A stretch of 64,000 nt of DNA from 2-02-FULL-55-14 sp964473365 (GTDB lineage: Bacteria > Bacteroidota > Ignavibacteria > UBA10030), in contig CAYYOV010000006.1 in assembly GCA_964473365.1 (NCBI GenBank), positions 31,763 through 95,762 on the forward strand. Direction: 5' to 3'. The first letter of the stretch is position 1; the number at the start of each line of letters is the position of its first letter. The notes beneath the pieces were generated by a model. It made no database searches and was not told the origin of the DNA. It saw only the letters and a list, made by a program, of their open reading frames with translations. Shown one piece after another: positions 43,010-50,703 of this stretch. A program made the translations under genes and the position numbers.

Positions 43010-44389
43010 TTAGTTGCCTTTCCGGATCTTGTCGGCGGTGTCGAGCGCCTTCATCGCCTTGTCCGACTGGCCAAGGCGGGCGTAGATCGTTCCGAGCGTT
43101 TCCCAGACCGACGGATCAGTTTTCTTCAGCTCAGCCACTTTTTCCAGGTTGGGGAGTGCCGCCTGGAACTTCTCCTTGTAGGCATCCGATTCCGAGCCTT
43201 TTTCCTGGGCCTCGCGAATCATGTCGACGCCCCAGTTGTAGTAGGTCGCGCCTATTTCAAAGAGCGCGTCCGTATAGACGGGGTCGAGCTTCAAGGCGGC
43301 GTCAAACTCCGTGATCGCCGACGGATAGTCTGAAATCGTCCGATGCAGTACGCCGAGGATGTAGTGATTGAGCTTGTTGCTCGGTTCGTTGTCGACCGCC
43401 TGCCGGAATCCATTGATCGCCTCGCGAATGCGATCGGCCTCGACGTACGCCTGGAGGAGGAGGTTCAGGTTGGAGTTGTCACGCGGATTGACGCTTTTCA
43501 CATCCTCAAACATGCCGACTGCGGTGGCGAACTCGGCCTGTGCGGCCACGTGCTTCGTGGAATCGATATTCGGGTTGTAGGGCGTCTTTTGTTCCTTCGA
43601 TGCCACACGGTCCCCGTCGACGAACACGACGAGGTTCGCATAGCGAGTATAGGTCCACTCTTCCTTCCGGCTATTGCGGGTCCGCTTCACGTTATCGGGT
43701 GCGCCGAGCATGTTCATGACATCGGCCTTGAGTGCCCCTTTGGTGACCTTGCTCAGGTTCTCAAGCGCCCGGATCTTGTCTGCGTTCTCCGTCTGGAACT
43801 GGTCTTTGTAACTCTTTCCGCGCTGGAGGAAGATCCGGCCGGCCTGTTTGCGGGATTCGGTGTCCTTGCCGCGCTGCCAGGCCGCGTTGAAAGCCTCCAG
43901 TGCTTGCTCCTGGTCCCCCTTCCCCTGATACGAGTATCCCAGGTAGCGATAGGTCAGCATGGTATCGGGCCACGCTTGGATCGACTTGGTGAATTCCTCG
44001 ATGGCCTTGTCGTAGTATCCCATCGAATCGGACGAGGCGCGTTGAAGGGCTGTGATGCCGGGGTTGATGTGGGCAGCCCACTTGTTATACCGGATGCCCT
44101 GAATATCGCGGTGATGCTTCGGGCTCAGCTTGAACGCTTCGTTGAAAGCCACGTTCATGCCAACATAGTCACCAGCTTCTGAGCGAAGCTGTCCAAGCAG
44201 GAACCAGGCCTCTTCGTTCGCCGGATTCTTTTGGGTCTCGATGTCCAGAAGCCGCATGGCCTCTTTGTAATTCTTCTGGTTGATGTAGACCTTTGCACCC
44301 GTGAATTCTGGCGAGCCGCACTGGAAACCCTGGAAGGCGAGCGAGCTCAGCAGGACGAGCGTCAGGATGAAGAGTGAATTTCGTTTCAT
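43010..44389 (-). CDS. TPR-repeat protein, probable lipoprotein
   Basis: The 459-residue protein starts with a signal segment (LFILTLVLLSSLAFQGFQC). A Cys at the end suggests lipidation, although the lipobox is not ideal. TPR repeats follow in two blocks, about 30 to 170 and 290 to 450: KNYKEAMRLLDIETQKNPAN, EEFTKSIQAWPDTMLTYRYL, ITEFDAALKLDPVYTDALFE. A beta-rich stretch lies between them (NSRKEEWTYTRYANLVVFVD), like an SmpA/OmlA-type insert. It is probably a periplasmic scaffold protein of unknown partner. Confidence 0.75.
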   Translation of the reverse strand: MKRNSLFILTLVLLSSLAFQGFQCGSPEFTGAKVYINQKNYKEAMRLLDIETQKNPANEEAWFLLGQLRSEAGDYVGMNVAFNEAFKLSPKHHRDIQGIRYNKWAAHINPGITALQRASSDSMGYYDKAIEEFTKSIQAWPDTMLTYRYLGYSYQGKGDQEQALEAFNAAWQRGKDTESRKQAGRIFLQRGKSYKDQFQTENADKIRALENLSKVTKGALKADVMNMLGAPDNVKRTRNSRKEEWTYTRYANLVVFVDGDRVASKEQKTPYNPNIDSTKHVAAQAEFATAVGMFEDVKSVNPRDNSNLNLLLQAYVEADRIREAINGFRQAVDNEPSNKLNHYILGVLHRTISDYPSAITEFDAALKLDPVYTDALFEIGATYYNWGVDMIREAQEKGSESDAYKEKFQAALPNLEKVAELKKTDPSVWETLGTIYARLGQSDKAMKALDTADKIRKGN

Positions 44390-44446
44390 GTCCAGATCCC
44401 TATTTATATGGTCATCAGCCGTGTTCTGGTTACGTCCGAGTAATTC

Positions 44447-44475
44447 AATATATCCATTGGCCGGAGGATGTGCAA
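44447..44475 (-). promoter_or_regulatory. Promoter for the TPR-DUF3467 operon
   Basis: On the minus strand, TTGCAC (44475-44470), 17 bases, then TATATT (44452-44447). Transcription would begin near 44440, about 50 bases before the ATG at 44389, with AGGGATC as ribosome-binding site. Confidence 0.6.
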
Positions 44476-44493
44476 GAAACGGCTGGGCCGTCT

Positions 44494-44522
44494 TTGCATT
44501 TCCAGCGAGAATTCGATAGATT
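44494..44522 (+). promoter_or_regulatory. Promoter for icd
   Basis: TTGCAT at 44494-44499, 17 bases, then TAGATT at 44517-44522, followed by a run of T. The start near 44529 would give a leader of about 90 bases before icd. It is divergent from the TPR promoter, with about 18 bases between the two -35 boxes. Confidence 0.6.
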
Positions 44523-44617
44523 TTTTCTCCACTCCGCGGAGGGACCGGAACCGATCTCCCAACCGCTCCGCATACAATTCAGCCCAAGAATGTTGCGACC
44601 ACAGGAGTCTGCCGATC

Positions 44618-45865
44618 ATGCCGTCCTACGCCAAGCTCAAGACCCCGGCCAATGGCCAGAAGATCACGATGCACAAGGGCACGCTCCAGGTGCCCGACCA
44701 CCCCATCATTCCCTTCATCGAAGGCGACGGAACGGGTCCTGACATCTGGAGAGCCTCTGTACGAGTGTTTGACGCGGCCGTGAAGAAGGCTTATGGCGGG
44801 AAGAAGAGCATTGTCTGGTTTGAGGTCTATGCAGGCGAAAAGGCCAATGTGGTATACGGGCCGAATACCTGGTTGCACGATGACACCCTCGAAGCCATCA
44901 AGGAGCATATTGTCGCCATTAAAGGACCTCTGACGACGCCCGTCGGCGGCGGCATCCGTTCGATCAATGTCGCGCTCCGGCAGCTCCTGGACCTGTACAC
45001 GTGCCTGCGACCCGTTCGCTATTTCAACGGCGTCCCCTCGCCCGTCAAGCACCCTGAGCTGATCGACATGGTAATCTTCCGTGAAAACACGGAAGATATC
45101 TATGCGGGGATTGAATGGAAGGCCGGGACCCCTGAGGCCCAAAAAGCGGTGAAGTGGTTGCAGGAGGAGATGGGAGTCACCAAGATCCGCTTTCCGCAGA
45201 CGGCCAGCATCGGTGTCAAACCGGTCTCGATCGAGGGCACTTCGAGACTCGTACGCGCAGCCATAAGCTTTGCGCGCCAGAACAAGCGAAAATCGGTAAC
45301 GCTCGTTCACAAGGGCAACATCATGAAATACACCGAGGGCGGGTTCCGGGACTGGGGGTATGAGTTGGCCCAGAAGGAATTCGGAGGGACCCTGCTCGAC
45401 GGTGGTCCGTGGGTGAAGCTCCCCGACGGGATCATCATCAAGGACGTCATTGCCGACGCCTTCCTGCAGCAGATTCTGACGCGACCGGCCGAGTACGACG
45501 TCATTGCCACGCTGAATCTGAACGGCGACTACATCTCCGACGCCCTCGCGGCCCAGGTCGGCGGCATCGGCATCGCCCCGGGCGGCAACGTGAACTACGA
45601 GAACGGGTATGCTGTTTTCGAAGCAACACACGGCACGGCGCCAAAGTATGCGGATCAGGACAAGGTCAACCCAGGCTCTGTCATCTTGTCGGGCGAAATG
45701 ATGCTACGGTACATGGGCTGGACGGAGGCCGCGGACCTGATCGTGAAGGGGCTCGAAGACGCGATCGCTAAGAAGGTCGTCACCTACGATTTTGCACGCC
45801 TGATGGAGGGCGCAAAAGAGGTGAAATGCTCAGAATTCGGCGACGCGATCATCGCGAACATGTAA
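44618..45865 (+). CDS. icd: Isocitrate dehydrogenase, NADP-dependent
   Basis: Icd oxidatively decarboxylates isocitrate to 2-oxoglutarate, the substrate linked to KorAB in this window. The 415-residue protein has the substrate loop IRSINVALRQLLDLY with the regulatory Ser, FRENTEDIYAGIEW, HKGNIMKYTEGGFRDWGYEL and GGIGIAPGGNVNYE. HGTAPKYADQDKVNPGS carries the Lys-Tyr pair that marks NADP specificity in the E. coli-type enzyme. AGGAG lies ten bases before the ATG at 44618. It is monocistronic, between its promoter and a perfect hairpin. Confidence 0.95.
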   Translation: MPSYAKLKTPANGQKITMHKGTLQVPDHPIIPFIEGDGTGPDIWRASVRVFDAAVKKAYGGKKSIVWFEVYAGEKANVVYGPNTWLHDDTLEAIKEHIVAIKGPLTTPVGGGIRSINVALRQLLDLYTCLRPVRYFNGVPSPVKHPELIDMVIFRENTEDIYAGIEWKAGTPEAQKAVKWLQEEMGVTKIRFPQTASIGVKPVSIEGTSRLVRAAISFARQNKRKSVTLVHKGNIMKYTEGGFRDWGYELAQKEFGGTLLDGGPWVKLPDGIIIKDVIADAFLQQILTRPAEYDVIATLNLNGDYISDALAAQVGGIGIAPGGNVNYENGYAVFEATHGTAPKYADQDKVNPGSVILSGEMMLRYMGWTEAADLIVKGLEDAIAKKVVTYDFARLMEGAKEVKCSEFGDAIIANM

Positions 45866-45886
45866 TCGGTGCCATCAGTTTCGCGC

Positions 45887-45917
45887 AAGGCATCCCGTGC
45901 AGCTCACGGGATGCCTT
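45887..45917 (+). terminator. Hairpin terminator after icd
   Basis: AAGGCATCCCGTG at 45887-45899 pairs perfectly over 13 bases with CACGGGATGCCTT at 45905-45917 across a five-base loop. The tail is CGCATTTCGAGGCTGTTTTTC, so the main T-run is displaced. It lies 21 bases past the icd stop and rules out a clpS start upstream of it. Confidence 0.75.
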
Positions 45918-45952
45918 CGCATTTCGAGGCTGTTTTTCGTAAGTTCAGTGAA

Positions 45953-46240
45953 ATGAGCGACTTGCACCCAGAGACCCAGTCAGACCAGGCCACCGCTGAG
46001 GAGACCAAGGTCCAACCACCGGCGAGGGTTATTCTCTTCAACGACGAGGTCCACACATTCGAAGAGGTAATATCCCAGATCATGAAGGCGACCGGTTGCG
46101 CACAGCCGCGCGCCGAAGCTTTGACGTGGGAGGTTCACCATACCGGCAAAGCCATGGTGTATGAAGGAGCGATGCCGGATTGTTTGAAGGTGTCTGGGGT
46201 GCTCGAAGAGATCGCGTTGCATACTCAAATTGAAGTCTAG
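45953..46240 (+). CDS. clpS: ATP-dependent Clp protease adaptor ClpS
   Basis: ClpS delivers proteins with destabilising N-terminal residues to ClpAP. The 95-residue protein has the substrate-binding residues Asn30 and Asp31 in ILFNDEVHTFEEV and the His pair at 62-63 in WEVHHTGKAMVYEG. The first 20 residues form a flexible Glu/Gln-rich extension. I took the ATG at 45953, since an earlier start would include the icd terminator. It has no Shine-Dalgarno sequence, and a TAAGTT box ends seven bases upstream. aat, in this window, creates ClpS substrates; clpA is not present. Confidence 0.92.
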   Translation: MSDLHPETQSDQATAEETKVQPPARVILFNDEVHTFEEVISQIMKATGCAQPRAEALTWEVHHTGKAMVYEGAMPDCLKVSGVLEEIALHTQIEV

Positions 46241-46379
46241 GGAAGGAGGAAGGAGATAGGAGTCAGGAGACAGATTCTGGCTGTGGTCTGGCATCCGCTG
46301 GATGTCGCCACTGTCTCGCAACACTCCTTACCGATTCATCGACCTCTCTCCTTTCTCCTCACTCCTTTCTCCTCTCCAT
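46241..46379 (+). repeat. Purine-rich and pyrimidine-rich flanking tracts upstream of alaS
   Basis: The 139-base gap opens with a purine tract of short GGAG/GGAAG units (46241-46270). It ends with a pyrimidine tract of CTCC/TTTCTCC units (46346-46378) that is roughly its reverse complement. The middle contains CTGGCTGTGGTCTGGCATCCGC, which has partial self-complementarity. The transcript could fold into a long imperfect stem before alaS. No ribosome-binding site or clear promoter is visible. It may be a dispersed intergenic element. Confidence 0.45.
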
Positions 46380-49202
46380 ATGACCTCCACAGAGATCCGC
46401 CAATCCTTCTTCGACTTTTTCGCGAAGCATGAGCACGCCATCGTGCCGAGCGCGCCGGTGATCCCCGGCGACGACCCGACGCTGCTCTTCACGAACGCCG
46501 GCATGAACCAGTTCAAGGACGTCTTCCTCGGAACAGGCCGTCGTCCGTACAAGCGCGCCGCCGACACACAAAAGTGCATCCGCGTCAGCGGCAAGCACAA
46601 CGACCTCGAAGAGGTGGGACGCGATACGTATCACCACACCTTCTTCGAAATGTTGGGCAATTGGTCGTTCGGCGACTACTACAAGAAAGAAGCGATCTGC
46701 TGGGCGTGGGAGCTGTTGACCAAGGTCTGGGGATTGCCCAAGGAGCGCCTCTGGGCCACGGTCTACAAGGACGACGCAGAGGCCGAACAGCTTTGGAAGG
46801 ACGTGACCGACATCGACCCGACCCACGTCCTCCGCTTTGGTGAGAAGGACAATTTCTGGGAAATGGGCGAGACCGGTCCCTGCGGCCCCTGTTCTGAGAT
46901 CCACATCGACAGAACGCCGAACGGGACGGCGACCGCATCAATGGTCAACGCCGGCATCGCAGAAGTGATGGAGATCTGGAACCTCGTCTTCATCCAGTAT
47001 AACCGCGATGCTGCCGGCATACTCCACCCACTCCCGTCAAAGCACGTTGACACCGGGATGGGCTTCGAGCGGATCTGCGCCGTCCTGCAGGGCAAAGGGT
47101 CGAACTATGACACGGACGTGTTCATGCCGCTGATCCAGGCGGCGTCAGCGATGAGCGGCAAGCCCTATGACGGCCGGATGGACGGGACGCTCTCACCGGA
47201 GCAGGCAGAGTTCGACGTTGCGCTCCGGGTCATTGCCGACCACGTGCGGACGCTGACCTTCGCGATCGCGGACGGAGCGATCCCCTCGAATGAGGGACGC
47301 GGATACGTTCTTCGCCGCATCCTCCGCCGGGCCGCACGATTCGGCCGTACGCTGGGATTTCGCGAACCCTTCATCCACAAGCTTGTCCCGACGTTGACGA
47401 CGACGATGGGAGGCATGTTCCCCGAGATCGTCCAGAAGGGATCGCATGTCGAACGGGTGATCCACGGGGAAGAAGAGAGCTTCAACGCTACGCTCGACCG
47501 CGGACTCGAGGTCTTCGAGCAGACCGCGGCTCGCCTCCGTTCCGCCGGCGGCACGCAGATCGGCGGCGAGGACGCATTCCGACTCTACGATACATTCGGC
47601 TTCCCGATCGATCTAACGTCGCTCATGGCGACGGAGCGTGGGCTCACCGTTGACGAAGAAGGGTTCAAGGCGAGTCTCGAGCGTCAGAAGGAACGATCGC
47701 GCGATGCGCACAAGGGATCCGGTTCGTCAGCCGCCGTCAAGTTCGCCGCCGACCCGGCACAGAGCGCCGAGACCCGGTTCGTCGGATACTCGCGGCTCGA
47801 GACCGAGGCAAAGGTCCTCTCTGCCGACGGATCCTTCATCCTGCTCGACCAGACCCCCTTCTACGGTGAATCGGGCGGCCAAGTCGGCGATAGCGGACTC
47901 ATCGAAGCCGGTGGTCAGTCCATTCGGATCATCGAGACCCAGAAGGACGGCAAGGTCTTCGGCCATCGCTATGAGGGACCAGTCCCCGACATCATCGGAA
48001 GAACGGTACGCGCTCGCGTCGATGCTGAACGGCGTTCGGCCATCGCGCGGAATCACTCCGCGACCCACCTGGTCCACGAGGCCCTCCGCCGCATCCTCGG
48101 AGAACACCTGCACCAGCAGGGATCGCTGGTTGCAGAAAGTCATCTTCGGTTCGATTTCAACCACTTCGAACGTGTCTCCCCCGAGGATTTGAAGACCATC
48201 GAGGAGATGGTGAACTCGAAGATCGAACAGCGCGTCCCGATCAATGCCCTCGACGATCCTTCCGAGTGGGTGACGATCGATGAAGCGAAACGTCGATGGC
48301 CGAATGTCAAGATGTTCTTCGGCGAGAAGTACGGCGAGCGTGTGCGAGTCGTCGAGATCGACCCGTCGTACTCCGTCGAGCTGTGCGGAGGAACGCACGT
48401 CTCCAACACGGGCGACATCGGACACTTCCGTTTCCGGTCCGAAGGGAGCGTGGCCAGCGGCATCCGTCGTATCGACGCCGTCACCGGAGAGGGGGCTCGC
48501 GCGTTGCTCGCTCTTCGCGATCAGGAACTTTCGCACCGGATCGAAACGGCAGCGACGGCCGTCGAGGCCCTCGCCGGCATGTTGCGGGAGGCCGAGACGG
48601 TCTCAGGCGTTGCCGCCCCCGTCTCCGCCCGGGACCTGCGCGCATACCTCGACCGGCTGGAAGAGATCCGGCGATCGCTGGCGAGCGGCACCAGGACGAA
48701 AGAACGATTGGGAGAGCAGTTCGCCGCTCACGCGAACCTGGCCGCAGATGTCGAAATGATGATCGTCCGCGTTGCGGAAGCGAGGAAACAGGTCGACAAA
48801 TTCTTTGAGAAGCGCCGCCGTCAGGATGCGAGCAGTTCGGTCGGCGATCTGATCGCACGTGCCGCTGACGTCGGCGGAGTAAAAGTGGTGGCGGCCGAGT
48901 ATGGGGCCGCTTCGATGGACGAACTGAAGACCGCAGGTGACGCGCTGCGTTCGCAGCTTGGCAGCGGCGTGGGCGTGCTGGCGGCTATCGTGGATGAGAA
49001 AGTGCAGCTCGTGTGCGTCGTGACGGACGATCTGATCTCCGGCAAAGGTCTGAAGGCCGGTGCGATCGTCGGTGCGGCGGCGAAACTCGTTGGCGGCGGA
49101 GGGGGCGGGCGTCCGCACCTTGCCACGGCCGGCGGAAAAGATGTGGCCAAGGTCACCGAGGCCATCGCGAAGATCCCGGACATTATCCGTTCCATGCTCT
49201 GA
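46380..49202 (+). CDS. alaS: Alanyl-tRNA synthetase
   Basis: AlaS charges tRNA-Ala and edits mischarged Ser and Gly. The 940-residue protein has the class II core (about 1 to 360, with THTFFEM-like YHHTFFEMLGNWSFGDYY and GYVLRRILRRAARFG). The editing domain carries the metal motif NHSATHLVHEALR and CGGTHVSNTGDIGHF. A coiled coil and the C-Ala domain with GGGGGGRPHLATAGGKD follow. The ATG at 46380 is set by the conserved N-terminus TEIRQSFFDFF. A GGGP synthase homologue follows 10 bases later. Confidence 0.96.
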   Translation: MTSTEIRQSFFDFFAKHEHAIVPSAPVIPGDDPTLLFTNAGMNQFKDVFLGTGRRPYKRAADTQKCIRVSGKHNDLEEVGRDTYHHTFFEMLGNWSFGDYYKKEAICWAWELLTKVWGLPKERLWATVYKDDAEAEQLWKDVTDIDPTHVLRFGEKDNFWEMGETGPCGPCSEIHIDRTPNGTATASMVNAGIAEVMEIWNLVFIQYNRDAAGILHPLPSKHVDTGMGFERICAVLQGKGSNYDTDVFMPLIQAASAMSGKPYDGRMDGTLSPEQAEFDVALRVIADHVRTLTFAIADGAIPSNEGRGYVLRRILRRAARFGRTLGFREPFIHKLVPTLTTTMGGMFPEIVQKGSHVERVIHGEEESFNATLDRGLEVFEQTAARLRSAGGTQIGGEDAFRLYDTFGFPIDLTSLMATERGLTVDEEGFKASLERQKERSRDAHKGSGSSAAVKFAADPAQSAETRFVGYSRLETEAKVLSADGSFILLDQTPFYGESGGQVGDSGLIEAGGQSIRIIETQKDGKVFGHRYEGPVPDIIGRTVRARVDAERRSAIARNHSATHLVHEALRRILGEHLHQQGSLVAESHLRFDFNHFERVSPEDLKTIEEMVNSKIEQRVPINALDDPSEWVTIDEAKRRWPNVKMFFGEKYGERVRVVEIDPSYSVELCGGTHVSNTGDIGHFRFRSEGSVASGIRRIDAVTGEGARALLALRDQELSHRIETAATAVEALAGMLREAETVSGVAAPVSARDLRAYLDRLEEIRRSLASGTRTKERLGEQFAAHANLAADVEMMIVRVAEARKQVDKFFEKRRRQDASSSVGDLIARAADVGGVKVVAAEYGAASMDELKTAGDALRSQLGSGVGVLAAIVDEKVQLVCVVTDDLISGKGLKAGAIVGAAAKLVGGGGGGRPHLATAGGKDVAKVTEAIAKIPDIIRSML

Positions 49203-49212
49203 GAATCCGATC

Positions 49213-49974
49213 ATGACCGTCCATCAACGACTTCTGGATGTGCTCCAACGCCGGGGCGCCGGCTATTTCGTGCTGATCGATCCCGACAAGGTCGACCCCA
49301 AACAGTTGCCGCGGCTGGTCGAGACAGCGACCGAGGCCGGAGCGGATGCATTCCTGGTCGGCGGGAGCCTGATGGTTCGCGATCAGTTCGACGCCGTGCT
49401 CCGCATCGTGAAAGGAGCCACGCCGCTCCCGACGATCATCTTCCCCGGAAGCCTCTTCCAGATCTCTTCAGTCGCTGATGCGATCCTCTATCTGGTCCTC
49501 GTCAGCGGCCGCAACCCGGAACACCTCATCGGCAATCACGTCATTGCTGCCCCGATGCTGAAAGCCATGAGCCTGGAGCCGATCTCGACGGCCTACATGA
49601 TCGTCGAGGGTGGCTCAACGACCTCGGCCGAATTCATGAGCGGCACCCGCCCTCTCCCGCGCAACAAGCCCGATATTGCCGTTGCCCATGCGCTCGCGGC
49701 AGAATACATGGGCATGAAAACGCTCTACTTTGACTCCGGGAGCGGAGCGGAACACCCGGTGTCAGACGCCATCATTCGATCGGTGCGCCACTATTGTTCG
49801 CTGCCGATCATCGTCGGCGGCGGGATCCGTACGCCGGACGAAGCTCACCGCAAGGTACAGGCCGGGGCATCCTTCGTGGTCACCGGGACCATCATCGAGG
49901 AACAGGGTCATCATTCGATCCTGAAGGAATTTGCTGACGCCGTGCATAACGGCGTTCCAAGCTCCAAGCACTAA
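49213..49974 (+). CDS. Geranylgeranylglyceryl phosphate synthase-like protein (PcrB/GGGPS family)
   Basis: The 253-residue TIM-barrel protein has the family's phosphate and substrate loops: VLIDPDKVDPKQLP, FLVGGSLM, IIFPGSLFQIS, YMIVEGGSTTSAEFM and IIVGGGIRTPDEAHRKVQAG. GGGPS enzymes add a polyprenyl chain to sn-glycerol 1-phosphate, the first ether-lipid step in archaea, and PcrB does so in Bacillus. Homologues occur in Bacteroidota. Chain length and product are not readable here. It is 10 bases after alaS and probably cotranscribed with it. Confidence 0.85.
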   Translation: MTVHQRLLDVLQRRGAGYFVLIDPDKVDPKQLPRLVETATEAGADAFLVGGSLMVRDQFDAVLRIVKGATPLPTIIFPGSLFQISSVADAILYLVLVSGRNPEHLIGNHVIAAPMLKAMSLEPISTAYMIVEGGSTTSAEFMSGTRPLPRNKPDIAVAHALAAEYMGMKTLYFDSGSGAEHPVSDAIIRSVRHYCSLPIIVGGGIRTPDEAHRKVQAGASFVVTGTIIEEQGHHSILKEFADAVHNGVPSSKH

Positions 49975-50037
49975 CGAGCCGAGCAACGTTCGAATTTTGC
50001 ATTTCGATCTTCCTCTCAGACCTCATCCCGAGGAACC

Positions 50038-50643
50038 ATGGCCCATCTTCCGATGACCCTGCTCTATCGCGAGAAATTCATCAAGGATTCGCTCCGCGAA
50101 AGCGCCGCGACGAAACAGCGCATCGCCGACCAATTGTCCGGCGACCTGTCGAAGGCGATCGACCTGATGATCCGGGCCCTGACCGCGAAGAAGAAGGTGC
50201 TCCTGTGCGGCAACGGGGGCAGTGCTGCCGACGCCCAGCATCTTGCGACCGAATTCGTCATCCGGTTGAGTCCCACCATCAAGCGCCCCGGGCTTCCGGC
50301 CATTGCACTGTCGACGGACACTTCGAACCTGACCGCAGGGGCCAACGACATCGGCTACGACGCGGTCTTCGCGCGGTCGGTGCAGGCGCTTGGGCAGGCC
50401 GGCGACGTGCTCATCGGGATCAGCACGAGCGGCAAGTCGGAAAGCGTGAACAACGCTTTCCGCACTGCCAAAGAGATGGGGATGGTGACGATCGGCTTCT
50501 TGGGAAAGGATGGCGGTCCGGCAAAAGACCTGGTCGATCTGGCGATCATCGTTCCGTCCGACGATACTCAGAGGATCCAGGAGGGTCACATCACCATCGG
50601 CCATATCATCTTCCAGCAGGTCGAGCAGGAGATGTTTGGCTAA
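50038..50643 (+). CDS. gmhA: Phosphoheptose isomerase (SIS domain)
   Basis: GmhA converts sedoheptulose 7-phosphate to D-glycero-D-manno-heptose 7-phosphate for lipopolysaccharide core. The 201-residue SIS-domain protein has LLCGNGGSAADAQHLATEF, ALSTDTSNLTAGANDIGYD, LIGISTSGKSESV and the C-terminal EGHITIGHIIFQQVEQ. The metal-binding Glu/His residues lie in the first and last of these segments. GAGGA lies before the ATG at 50038. The DnaA-interacting DiaA family is a close relative and the main alternative. A sugar-phosphate transferase gene follows. Confidence 0.87.
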   Translation: MAHLPMTLLYREKFIKDSLRESAATKQRIADQLSGDLSKAIDLMIRALTAKKKVLLCGNGGSAADAQHLATEFVIRLSPTIKRPGLPAIALSTDTSNLTAGANDIGYDAVFARSVQALGQAGDVLIGISTSGKSESVNNAFRTAKEMGMVTIGFLGKDGGPAKDLVDLAIIVPSDDTQRIQEGHITIGHIIFQQVEQEMFG

Positions 50644-50703
50644 GGCGAACTCGACACGTACACCACAACCCGTTCCGCATTAGACAGTCCTCCACGAGCC
50701 ACC

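Noticed and set aside
45869..45952. An earlier start for clpS
   Set aside because: It would place the perfect icd terminator hairpin inside the coding region and add residues unlike ClpS.
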